DNA of 16,546 bases from Halocaridina rubra (Eukaryota; Arthropoda; Malacostraca; Decapoda; Atyidae): the NCBI GenBank assembly GCA_037179515.1, contig JAXCGZ010021877.1:10001-26546 (forward strand), in the 5' to 3' direction. Under the pieces are notes generated by a model. That model saw nothing but the letters and a program-made list of their open reading frames with translations, was not told the DNA's origin and ran no database searches. Positions within the stretch are counted from its first letter, which is position 1. Every line of letters begins with the position of its first letter. Positions 8,343 through 16,546 of the stretch are shown one piece after another. A program made the translations under genes and the position numbers.

Positions 8343-10030
8343 GAGGAAAACTGAAGGTAAAAGAACAGGTTTTAAGGCTAAAGAGAGCGGATGGAAGCAT
8401 CACTGAGACGGATGAAGAGATCTGGAAAGAATTGAACAAGGAGTTTCAGTCAGTATTTACAGTAGAAAATACCCCACCCCTTCAGATTGCAGTGATAGAA
8501 GCTCAAGGGCCGGTATTAGAGAACATCAACCTTACAGCCACAGAGGTATGTAAAGCGCTGATGGATTTAGATGTTCATAAAGCTACAGGTCCTGATGACA
8601 TATGCCCTCATGTGCTTAAAAAATGCGCAAACACAATATCAGTGGCACTAAGTATCATATTTAAGGAGTCACTGGAGTCGGGGGAGATTCCAAGATGCTG
8701 GAAACAAGCAAATGTGATACCTATCTTCAAAAAGGGAAGAAGGGAGACGGCTCTGAACTATAGACCAGTTTCCTTGACCAGCATAGTTTGCAAAGTTATG
8801 GAGAAACTACTAAGGAAACATATCTCTCTTCACTTGGAATCCTTCAACTTTTTGTCAGTGAGGCAACATGGCTTCAGAGAAGGTAGATCAACAGTCACAA
8901 ACTTATTAGAATTTTATGATGAGGTAAGCCAAATCTTACAGGAAAGAGAGGGCTGGGCAGATTGCATATTCCTAGACTTCCAGAAAGCGTTTGACACTGT
9001 TCCACATGGGAGACTTATTAGGAAGCTGCAATCAATGGCTAGAATAGGTGGAAATGTTTTGGAATGGATAAAAACTTACTTAGAAGGAAGGGAACAGAGG
9101 GTTAGAGTAAGACACTCAGTGTCTGAATGGAGAAGAGTTAGTAGTGGAGTTCCACAGGGTTCAGTTTTAGGGCCACTTTTGATCCTTGAATATGTAAATG
9201 ACCTACCAGAGTCTGTAAATTCATTCATGAATATGTTTGCAGATGATGCAAAGATTGTGAAGAAAGTAAAAAGCGAGAACAATGGTAGAGAACTTCAGGA
9301 GGATCTAAATAATCTGCATGAGTGGTCAGAAAAGTGGCTAATGAAATTCAATACTTCAAAATGTAAGGTAATGAGAATGGGTACAAGTGCAAGAAGGCCC
9401 AAGCTTGACTACTCGGTGGCTGGAGTACAACTTCAAGAGGCAGAAAATGAGAGAGATCTAGGAGTAAACATACTGGCAGATTTGTCTCCAGAAATACATA
9501 TAAATGGCATAGTAAGGGCAGCATATGCATTCTTATCAAATGTAAGGGTAGCCTTCAGGCACATGGACAAGGAAATGTTCAGAAATATTTATGTAACCTA
9601 TGTGAGGCCAAAACTCGAATATGCAGCCCCCTTTTGGAATCCGCACTTGAAAAAGCACTTAGCTAAGCTTGAAAAAGTTCAAAGACATGCCACGAAACTG
9701 GTGCCAGAAATACGCAATCTCAGTTATGATGAGAGGCTGAGGGAATTAGACATACCATCACTCGAAGCTAGAAGAGTGAGGGGGGATATGGTGACAGTCT
9801 TTAAATTCCTTCATGGTTATGATAGAGTGGATAGGGATCGATATTTTGATATGGCTGGCTCTAGAACTAGAGGTCATAGTTTGAAGCTTCGTAAGAAAAC
9901 TTCTTTGCAGGATGTAAGGAAATACTTTTTCAGTGTAAGAGTAGTTGATAATTGGAATTGGCTAAGCGAGGAGGTAGTTAATGCTATCTCAATCCATAGT
10001 TTTAAGGACAGGTATGATAAGTATCACTAA
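8342..10030 (+). CDS. LINE-B copy L2: truncated reverse transcriptase ORF (about 562 codons, no native start)
   Basis: The frame opens directly at the truncation junction with RGKLKVKEQVLRLKRADGS, matching copy 1 from its base 6556, and stays open to the same stop codon. The first conventional start-like codon is a TTG at 8432, but nothing shows it is used. The RT blocks are all present, with the catalytic Asp in FLDFQKAFD and an intact FADD at 9236-9247. Compared with copy 1 and L3 it has private changes: LLILEYVNDL (Val to Glu in a strongly conserved position, which probably harms the enzyme), EEIWKELN (Cys to Trp), DYSVAGVQLQEAENE, and KKHLAKLEK. Its 3' part carries the variants seen in the short units (TATTTTGAT, CTTCGTAAG, GTAGTTGAT), suggesting that the S units derive from an L2-like copy. 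Preceded by copy 1's tail and followed by its own tail and S1. Confidence 0.85.
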   Translation, partial: RGKLKVKEQVLRLKRADGSITETDEEIWKELNKEFQSVFTVENTPPLQIAVIEAQGPVLENINLTATEVCKALMDLDVHKATGPDDICPHVLKKCANTISVALSIIFKESLESGEIPRCWKQANVIPIFKKGRRETALNYRPVSLTSIVCKVMEKLLRKHISLHLESFNFLSVRQHGFREGRSTVTNLLEFYDEVSQILQEREGWADCIFLDFQKAFDTVPHGRLIRKLQSMARIGGNVLEWIKTYLEGREQRVRVRHSVSEWRRVSSGVPQGSVLGPLLILEYVNDLPESVNSFMNMFADDAKIVKKVKSENNGRELQEDLNNLHEWSEKWLMKFNTSKCKVMRMGTSARRPKLDYSVAGVQLQEAENERDLGVNILADLSPEIHINGIVRAAYAFLSNVRVAFRHMDKEMFRNIYVTYVRPKLEYAAPFWNPHLKKHLAKLEKVQRHATKLVPEIRNLSYDERLRELDIPSLEARRVRGDMVTVFKFLHGYDRVDRDRYFDMAGSRTRGHSLKLRKKTSLQDVRKYFFSVRVVDNWNWLSEEVVNAISIHSFKDRYDKYH

Positions 10031-10054
10031 GTCTAAAATGGAACCGATGAGGAG

Positions 10055-10120
10055 ACGGGAAGATACGAGCTTTGGGCTCTTTCCCGTAAACACAATTAGG
10101 TAATCACAATTAGGTAATCA
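10055..10120 (+). other. LINE-B L2 3' hairpin, tail repeats and junction to S1
   Basis: Hairpin: outer arms 10055-10061 and 10081-10087, inner arms GAGC (10067-10070) and GCTC (10076-10079). Tail units are at 10091-10104 and 10105-10118, followed by CA (10119-10120). The next base starts S1 with TGTAAGGGTAGCC, which corresponds to an internal RT-ORF position (7754) of copy 1. Confidence 0.85.
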
Positions 10121-10700
10121 TGTAAGGGTAGCCTTCAGGCACATGGACAAGGAAATGTTCAGAAATATTTATGTAACCTATGTGAGGCCAAAACTCGAAT
10201 ATGCAGCCCCCTTTTGGAATCCGCACTTGAAAAAGCACATAGCTAAGCTTGAAAAAGTTCAAAGACATGCCACGAAACTGGTGCCAGAAATACGCAATCT
10301 CAGTTATGATGAGAGGCTGAGGGAATTAGACTTACCATCACTCGAAGCTAGAAGAGTGAGGGGGGATATGGTGACAGTCTTTAAATTCCTTCATGGTTAT
10401 GATAGAGTGGATAGGGATCGATATTTTGATATGGCTGGCTCTAGAACTAGAGGTCATAGTTTGAAGCTTCGTAAGAAAACTTCTTTGCAAGATGTAAGGA
10501 AATACTTTTTCAGTGTAAGAGTAGTTGATAATTGGAATTCGCTAAGCGAGGAGGTAGTTAATGCTATCTCAATCCATAGTTTTAAAGACAGGTATGATAA
10601 GTATCACTAAGTCTAAAATGGAACCGATGAGGAGACGGGAAGATACGAGCTTTGGGCTCTTTCCCGTAAACACAATTAGGTAATCACAATTAGGTAATCA
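10121..10700 (+). repeat. LINE-B short unit S1 (580 bp), ORF remnant intact
   Basis: This is the 3' 580 bp of LINE-B. It encodes only the end of the post-RT domain: the frame from ATG 10143 gives 155 residues from MDKEMFRNIYVTYVRPKLEY to KDRYDKYH, stopping at 10610, with no RT active site. Hairpin at 10635-10667 and two tail units at 10671-10698. Private variant: TTGCAAGATG at about 10486, where other units read TTGCAGGATG. The G run after GTGA is six long (10360-10365), as in the full copy, so the frame is preserved. No function is expected for a fragment with no promoter in view. Confidence 0.9.
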
Positions 10701-11281
10701 TGTAAGGGTAGCCTTCAGGCACATGGACAAGGAAATGTTCAGAAATATTTATGTAACCTATGTGAGGCCAAAACTCGAATATGCAGCCCCCTTTTGGAAT
10801 CCGCACTTGAAAAAGCACATAGCTAAGCTTGAAAAAGTTCAAAGACATGCCACGAAACTGGTGCCAGAAATACGCAATCTCAGTTATGATGAGAGGCTGA
10901 GGGAATTAGACTTACCATCACTCGAAGCTAGAAGAGTGAGGGGGGGATATGGTGACAGTCTTTAAATTCCTTCATGGTTATGATAGAGTGGATAGGGATC
11001 GATATTTTGATATGGCTGGCTCTAGAACTAGAGGTCATAGTTTGAAGCTTCGTAAGAAAACTTCTTTGCAGGATGTAAGGAAATACTTTTTCAGTGTAAG
11101 AGTAGTTGATAATTGAAATTCGCTAAGCGAGGAGGTAGTTAATGCTATCTCAATCCATAGTTTTAAGGACAGGTATGATAAGTATCACTAAGTCTAAAAT
11201 GGAACCGATGAGGAGACGGGAAGATACGAGCTTTGGGCTCTTTCCCGTAAACACAATTAGGTAATCACAATTAGGTAATCA
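10701..11281 (+). repeat. LINE-B short unit S2 (581 bp), frameshifted
   Basis: Same as S1 but with a seventh G in the run at 10940-10946. This shifts the frame after 73 codons and ends the ORF at 10965. A TGG-to-TGA change (TGA at 11114-11116, in GATAATTGAAATTCG) adds a second lesion in the original frame. Hairpin at 11216-11248. S4 and S7 carry exactly the same two lesions, so S2, S4 and S7 descend from one unit. Confidence 0.9.
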
Positions 11282-11861
11282 TGTAAGGGTAGCCTTCAGG
11301 CACATGGACAAGGAAATGTTCAGAAATATTTATGTAACCTATGTGAGGCCAAAACTCGAATATGCAGCCCCCTTTTGGAATCCGCACTTGAAAAAGCACA
11401 TAGCTAAGCTTGAAAAAGTTCAAAGACATGCCACGAAACTGGTGCCAGAAATACGCAATCTCAGTTATGATGAGAGGCTGAGGGAATTAGACTTACCATC
11501 ACTCGAAGCTAGAAGAGTGAGGGGGGATATGGTGACAGTCTTTAAATTCCTTCATGGTTATGATAGAGTGGATAGGGATCGATATTTTGATATGGCTGGC
11601 TCTAGAACTAGAGGTCATAGTTTGAAGCTTCGTAAGAAAACTTCTTTGCAGGATGTAAGGAAATACTTTTTCAGTGTAAGAGTAGTTGATAATTGGAATT
11701 CGCTAAGCGAGGAGGTAGTTAATGCTATCTCAATCCATAGTTTTAAGGACAGGTATGATAAGTATCACTAAGTCTAAAATGGAACCGATGAGGAGACGGG
11801 AAGATACGAGCTTTGGGCTCTTTCCCGTAAACACAATTAGGTAATCACAATTAGGTAATCA
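11282..11861 (+). repeat. LINE-B short unit S3 (580 bp), ORF remnant intact
   Basis: This is an S1-type unit: six-G run, TGG retained, and a 155-codon frame from 11304 to 11771. Hairpin at 11796-11828 and two tail units before S4. With S4 it forms a second copy of the 1,161-bp S1-S2 dimer. Confidence 0.9.
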
Positions 11862-12442
11862 TGTAAGGGTAGCCTTCAGGCACATGGACAAGGAAATGTT
11901 CAGAAATATTTATGTAACCTATGTGAGGCCAAAACTCGAATATGCAGCCCCCTTTTGGAATCCGCACTTGAAAAAGCACATAGCTAAGCTTGAAAAAGTT
12001 CAAAGACATGCCACGAAACTGGTGCCAGAAATACGCAATCTCAGTTATGATGAGAGGCTGAGGGAATTAGACTTACCATCACTCGAAGCTAGAAGAGTGA
12101 GGGGGGGATATGGTGACAGTCTTTAAATTCCTTTATGGTTATGATAGAGTGGATAGGGATCGATATTTTGATATGGCTGGCTCTAGAACTAGAGGTCATA
12201 GTTTGAAGCTTCGTAAGAAAACTTCTTTGCAGGATGTAAGGAAATACTTTTTCAGTGTAAGAGTAGTTGATAATTGAAATTCGCTAAGCGAGGAGGTAGT
12301 TAATGCTATCTCAATCCATAGTTTTAAGGACAGGTATGATAAGTATCACTAAGTCTAAAATGGAACCGATGAGGAGACGGGAAGATACGAGCTTTGGGCT
12401 CTTTCCCGTAAACACAATTAGGTAATCACAATTAGGTAATCA
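11862..12442 (+). repeat. LINE-B short unit S4 (581 bp), frameshifted
   Basis: This is an S2-type unit: seven-G run at 12101-12107 and the TGA lesion at about 12275. The broken frame runs 11884-12126. Private change: CCTTTATGG where other units read CCTTCATGG (about 12131). Hairpin at 12377-12409. Confidence 0.9.
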
Positions 12443-13014
12443 TGTAAGGGTAGCCTTCAGGCACATGGACAAGGAAATGTTCAGAAATATTTATGTAACC
12501 TATGTGAGGCCAAAACTCGAATATGCAGCCCCCTTTTGGAATCCGCACTTGAAAAAGCACATAGCTAAGCTTGAAAAAGTTCAAAGACATGCCACGAAAC
12601 TGGTGCCAGAAATACGCAATCTCAGTTATGATGAGAGGCTGAGGGAATTAGACTTACCATCACTCGAAGCTAGAAGAGTAAGGGGGGATATGGTGACAGT
12701 CTTTAAATTCCTTCATGGTTATGATAGAGTGGATAGGGATCGATATTTCGATATGGCTGGCTCTAGAACTAGAGGTCATAGTTTGAAGCTTGGTAAGAAA
12801 ACTTCTTTGCAGGATGTAAGGAAATACTTTTTCAGTGTAAGAGTAATTGATAATTGGAATTGGCTAAGCGAGGAGGTAGTTAATGCTATCTCAATCCATA
12901 GTTTTAAGGACAGGTACGATAAGTATCACTAAGTCTAAAATGGAATCGATGAGGAGACGGGAAGATACGAGCTTTGGGCTCTTTCCCGTAAACACAATTA
13001 GGTAATCACACACA
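12443..13014 (+). repeat. LINE-B short unit S5 (572 bp), chimera of an S unit and copy 1
   Basis: The 5' junction is that of an S unit (tail, CA, TGTAAGGG), but the 3' part has copy-1 variants at every informative site: GAGTAAGG, TATTTCGAT, CTTGGTAAG, GTAATTGAT, AATTGGCTAAG, GGTACGAT, GGAATCGATG. It also ends like copy 1, with the (CA)n junction into an L unit, except that it has one 14-bp tail unit instead of two. The hairpin at 12957-12989 has the GCTC arm, unlike copy 1. The ORF remnant (12465-12932, 155 codons) is intact. The crossover must lie before about 12677. Confidence 0.88.
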
Positions 13015-13015
13015 C

Positions 13016-14702
13016 AGAGGAAAACTGAAGGTAAAAGAACAGGTTTTAAGGCTAAAGAGAGCGGATGGAAGCATCACTGAGACGGATGAAGAGATCTGCA
13101 AAGAATTGAACAAGGAGTTTCAGTCAGTATTTACAGTAGAAAATACCCCACCCCTTCAGATTGCAGTGATAGAAGCTCAAGGGCCGGTATTAGAGAACAT
13201 CAACCTTACAGCCACAGAGGTATGCAAAGCGCTGATGGATTTAGATGTTCATAAAGCTACAGGTCCTGATGACATATGCCCTCATGTGCTTAAAAAATGC
13301 GCAAACACAATATCAGTGGCACTAAGTATCATATTTAAGGAGTCACTGGAGTCGGGGGAGATTCCAAGATGCTGGAAACAAGCAAATGTGATACCTATCT
13401 TCAAAAAGGGAAGAAGGGAGACGGCTCTGAACTATAGACCAGTTTCCTTGACCAGCATAGTTTGCAAAGTTATGGAGAAACTACTAAGGAAACATATCTC
13501 TCTTCACTTGGAATCCTTCAACTTTTTGTCAGTGAGGCAACATGGCTTCAGAGAAGGTAGATCAACAGTCACAAACTTATTAGAATTTTATGATGAGGTA
13601 AGCCAAATCTTACAGGAAAGAGAGGGCTGGGCAGATTGCATATTCCTAGACTTCCAGAAAGCGTTTGACACTGTTCCACATGGGAGACTTATTAGGAAGC
13701 TGCAATCAATGGCTAGAATAGGTGGAAATGTTTTGGAATGGATAAAAACTTACTTAGAAGGAAGGGAACAGAGGGTTAGAGTAAGACACTCAGTGTCTGA
13801 ATGGAGAAGAGTTAGTAGTGGAGTTCCACAGGGTTCAGTTTTAGGGCCACTTTTGATCCTTGTATATGTAAATGACCTACCAGAGTCTGTAAATTCATTC
13901 ATGAATATGTTTGCAGATGATGCAAAGATTGTGAAGAAAGTAAAAAGCGAGAACAATGGTAGAGAACTTCAGGAGGATCTAAATAATCTGCATGAGTGGT
14001 CAGAAAAGTGGCTAATGAAATTCAATACTTCAAAATGTAAGGTAATGAGAATGGGTACAAGTGCAAGAAGGCCCAAGCTTGACTACTCTGAGGCTGGAGT
14101 ACAACTTCAAGAGACAGAAAATGAGAGATCTAGGAGTAAACATACTGGCAGATTTGTCTCCAGAAATACATATAAATGGCATAGTAAGGGCAGCATATGC
14201 ATTCTTATCAAATGTAAGGGTAGCCTTCAGGCACATGGACAAGGAAATGTTCAGAAATATTTATGTAACCTATGTGAGGCCAAAACTCGAATATGCAGCC
14301 CCCTTTTGGAATCCGCACTTGAAAAAGCACATAGCTAAGCTTGAAAAAGTTCAAAGACATGCCACGAAACTGGTGCCAGAAATACGCAATCTCAGTTATG
14401 ATGAGAGGCTGAGGGAATTAGACATACCATCACTCGAAGCTAGAAGAGTGAGGGGGGATATGGTGACAGTCTTTAAATTCCTTCATGGTTATGATATAGT
14501 GGATAGGGATCGATATTTTGATATGGCTGGCTCTAGAACTAGAGGTCATAGTTTGAAGCTTGGTAAGAAAACTTCTTTGCAGGATGTAAGGAAATACTTT
14601 TTCAGTGTAAGAGTAATTGATAATTGGAATTCGCTAAGCGAGGAGGTAGTTAATGCTATCTCAATCCATAGTTTTAAGGACAGGTATGATAAGTATCACT
14701 AA
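13016..14702 (+). pseudogene. LINE-B copy L3: truncated reverse transcriptase ORF with 2-bp deletion
   Basis: L3 has the same 5' junction as L2 (CACACACAGAGGAAAACTG), so the two share one truncation event. The frame is open from the junction, carries intact RT motifs including FADD (13910-13921), and then meets a 2-bp deletion at about 14125-14128: ATGAGAGATCTAGG instead of ATGAGAGAGATCTAGG in L2. The original frame ends at 14338; the remainder of the domain continues in the frame of 14061-14702 to the normal stop. L3 agrees with copy 1 at sites where L2 has private changes (EEICKELN, LVYVNDL, DYSEAGVQLQETENE), yet shares GACATACC and LLIL with L2. At its 3' end it mixes copy-1 variants (CTTGGTAAG, GTAATTGAT) with the S variant AATTCGCTAAG. 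This suggests gene conversion or exchange. Private change: GYDIVD for GYDRVD. Confidence 0.88.
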
Positions 14703-14726
14703 GTCTAAAATGGAACCGATGAGGAG

Positions 14727-14792
14727 ACGGGAAGATACGAGCTTTGGGCTCTTTCCCGTAAACACAATTAGGTAATCACAATTAATTAATCA
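14727..14792 (+). other. LINE-B L3 3' hairpin, altered tail and junction to S6
   Basis: The hairpin at 14727-14759 matches the other units. The first tail unit is exact, but the second reads CACAATTAATTAAT instead of CACAATTAGGTAAT. CA follows, then S6 begins with TGTAAGGG at 14793. The altered unit gives a local marker for this junction. Confidence 0.85.
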
Positions 14793-15372
14793 TGTAAGGG
14801 TAGCCTTCAGGCACATGGACAAGGAAATGTTCAGAAATATTTATGTAACCTATGTGAGGCCAAAACTCGAATATGCAGCCCCCTTTTGGAATCCGCACTT
14901 GAAAAAGCACATAGCTAAGCTTGAAAAAGTTTAAAGACATGCCACGAAACTGGTGCCAGAAATACGCAATCTCAGTTATGATGAGAGGCTGAGGGAATTA
15001 GACTTACCATCACTCGAAGCTAGAAGAGTGAGGGGGGATATGGTGACAGTCTTTAAATTCCTTCATGGTTATGATAGAGTGGATAGGGATCGATATTTTG
15101 ATATGGCTGGCTCTAGAACTAGAGGTCATAGTTTGAAGCTTCGTAAGAAAACTTCTTTGCAGGATGTAAGGAAATACTTTTTCAGTGTAAGAGTAGTTGA
15201 TAATTGGAATTCGCTAAGCGAGGAGGTAGTTAATGCTATCTCAATCCATAGTTTTAAGGACAGGTATGATAAGTATCACTAAGTCTAAAATGGAACCGAT
15301 GAGGAGACGGGAAGATACGAGCTTTGGGCTCTTTCCCGTAAACACAATTAGGTAATCACAATTAGGTAATCA
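14793..15372 (+). repeat. LINE-B short unit S6 (580 bp), with nonsense mutation
   Basis: S6 occupies the position after L3 that S1 holds after L2, with a six-G run and TGG retained. A C-to-T change turns a Gln codon into TAA (14932-14934, in AAAGTTTAAAGACATG), so the frame from ATG 14815 stops after 39 codons. It is open again as 14953-15282. Hairpin at 15307-15339. Confidence 0.9.
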
Positions 15373-15953
15373 TGTAAGGGTAGCCTTCAGGCACATGGAC
15401 AAGGAAATGTTCAGAAATATTTATGTAACCTATGTGAGGCCAAAACTCGAATATGCAGCCCCCTTTTGGAATCCGCACTTGAAAAAGCACATAGCTAAGC
15501 TTGAAAAAGTTCAAAGACATGCCACGAAACTGGTGCCAGAAATACGCAATCTCAGTTATGATGAGAGGCTGAGGGAATTAGACTTACCATCACTCGAAGC
15601 TAGAAGAGTGAGGGGGGGATATGGTGACAGTCTTTAAATTCCTTCATGGTTATGATAGAGTGGATAGGGATCGATATTTTGATATGGCTGGCTCTAGAAC
15701 TAGAGGTCATAGTTTGAAGCTTCGTAAGAAAACTTCTTTGCAGGATGTAAGGAAATACTTTTTCAGTGTAAGAGTAGTTGATAATTGAAATTCGCTAAGC
15801 GAGGAGGTAGTTAATGCTATCTCAATCCATAGTTTTAAGGACAGGTATGATAAGTATCACTAAGTCTAAAATGGAACCGATGAGGAGACGGGAAGATACG
15901 AGCTTTGGGCTCTTTCCCGTAAACACAATTAGGTAATCACAATTAGGTAATCA
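15373..15953 (+). repeat. LINE-B short unit S7 (581 bp), frameshifted
   Basis: This is an S2-type unit: seven-G run at 15612-15618 and the TGG-to-TGA change at about 15786. The broken frame runs 15395-15637. Hairpin at 15888-15920. Its place after S6 repeats the S1-S2 order, supporting duplication of the whole L+S block. Confidence 0.9.
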
Positions 15954-16533
15954 TGTAAGGGTAGCCTTCAGGCACATGGACAAGGAAATGTTCAGAAATA
16001 TTTATGTAACCTATATGAGGCCAAAACTCGAATATGCAGCCCCCTTTTGGAATCCGCACTTGAAAAAGCACATAGCTAAGCTTGAAAAAGTTCAAAGACA
16101 TGCCACGAAACTGGTGCCAGAAATACGCAATCTCAGTTATGATGAGAGGCTGAGGGAATTAGACTTACCATCACTCGAAGCTAGAAGAGTGAGGGGGGAT
16201 ATGGTGACAGTCTTTAAATTCCTTCATGGTTATGATAGAGTGGATAGGGATCGATATTTTGATATGGCTGGCTCTAGAACTAGAGGTCATAGTTTGAAGC
16301 TTCGTAAGAAAACTTCTTTGCAGGATGTAAGGAAATACTTTTTCAGTGTAAGAGTAGTTGATAATTGGAATTCGCTAAACGAGGAGGTAGTTAATGCTAT
16401 CTCAATCCATAGTTTTAAGGACAGGTATGATAAGTATCACTAAGTCTAAAATGGAACCGATGAGGAGACGGGAAGATACGAGCTTTGGGCTCTTTCCCGT
16501 AAACACAATTAGGTAATCACAATTAGGTAATCA
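15954..16533 (+). repeat. LINE-B short unit S8 (580 bp), ORF remnant intact
   Basis: This is an S1/S3-type unit with a 155-codon frame from 15976 to 16443. Two private substitutions: CCTATATGAGG (Val to Met, about 16014) and GCTAAACGAGG (Ser to Asn, about 16378). Hairpin at 16468-16500 and two exact tail units before the next junction. Confidence 0.9.
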
Positions 16534-16546
16534 TGTAAGGGTAGCC
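16534..16546 (+). repeat. Start of LINE-B short unit S9
   Basis: TGTAAGGGTAGCC follows S8's tail exactly as at the earlier S junctions. The array therefore continues beyond the window. Confidence 0.85.

Noticed and set aside
8342..16546. Tandem paralogous gene family or CRISPR-like array
   Set aside because: The units are 580 bp or more, encode RT C-terminal sequence and end in LINE tails. They have no unique spacers and no independent promoter is visible.

Overview
The window looks like a piece of an invertebrate nuclear genome, most likely an arthropod and plausibly a decapod crustacean. The evidence is the 3' end of a cytosolic Hsc70 gene with a Gly/Pro/Ala-rich tail ending in EEVD, AT-rich gene-poor flanks, long (AT)n microsatellites and abundant non-LTR retrotransposons (LINEs). 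The taxon is an inference from protein style only. There is no prokaryotic operon, CRISPR array, tRNA or rRNA.

Layout: (1) 1-557 is the last 184 codons of Hsc70, on +, with no intron in this part. (2) 558-2354 is the 3' UTR and unannotated AT-rich DNA. (3) 2355-5326 is an old, 5'-truncated, frameshifted LINE of the CR1/L2 type (LINE-A): endonuclease C-terminus, linker, reverse transcriptase (RT), C-terminal domain and a 3' UTR with a bulged hairpin. It is interrupted by a 156-bp insertion at 4477-4632. (4) 5327-6091 is unannotated and includes a degenerate 30-bp minisatellite (four units, 5942-6061). (5) 6092-6193 is an (AT)n microsatellite. (6) From about 6194 to the window end, roughly 10.3 kb, there is a head-to-tail array of a second, much younger CR1-like LINE (LINE-B).

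The LINE-B array is the main point of interest. Every unit lies on +, and the 3' tail of each unit, normally two copies of the 14-mer CACAATTAGGTAAT, abuts the truncated 5' end of the next. The order is copy 1 (2.1 kb, 673-codon ORF), L2 (1.78 kb), short units S1-S5 (about 580 bp each), L3 (1.78 kb), short units S6-S8, then the first bases of S9. There are only two kinds of internal 5' junction: one at the equivalent of copy-1 position 6555 (L2, L3) and one at the equivalent of 7754 (all S units). Short units alternate between a 580-bp form and a 581-bp form carrying one extra G and a TGG-to-TGA stop. They therefore form 1,161-bp dimers, and L2+S1-S5 forms a 4,674-bp higher-order unit that starts again at L3. 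S5 carries the sequence variants of copy 1 in its 3' part and is followed by the same (CA)n junction that follows copy 1. This fits unequal exchange between an S unit and copy 1.

My reading is that one or two insertion or template-jump events joined truncated LINE copies to the LINE's own tail, and unequal exchange then amplified the 3' 580 bp into a LINE-derived satellite. LINE-A and LINE-B have the same 3' hairpin architecture (outer stem, asymmetric bulge, inner GAGC/GCTC stem), which is a candidate RT recognition structure. Assembly error in such similar repeats is the main caveat.
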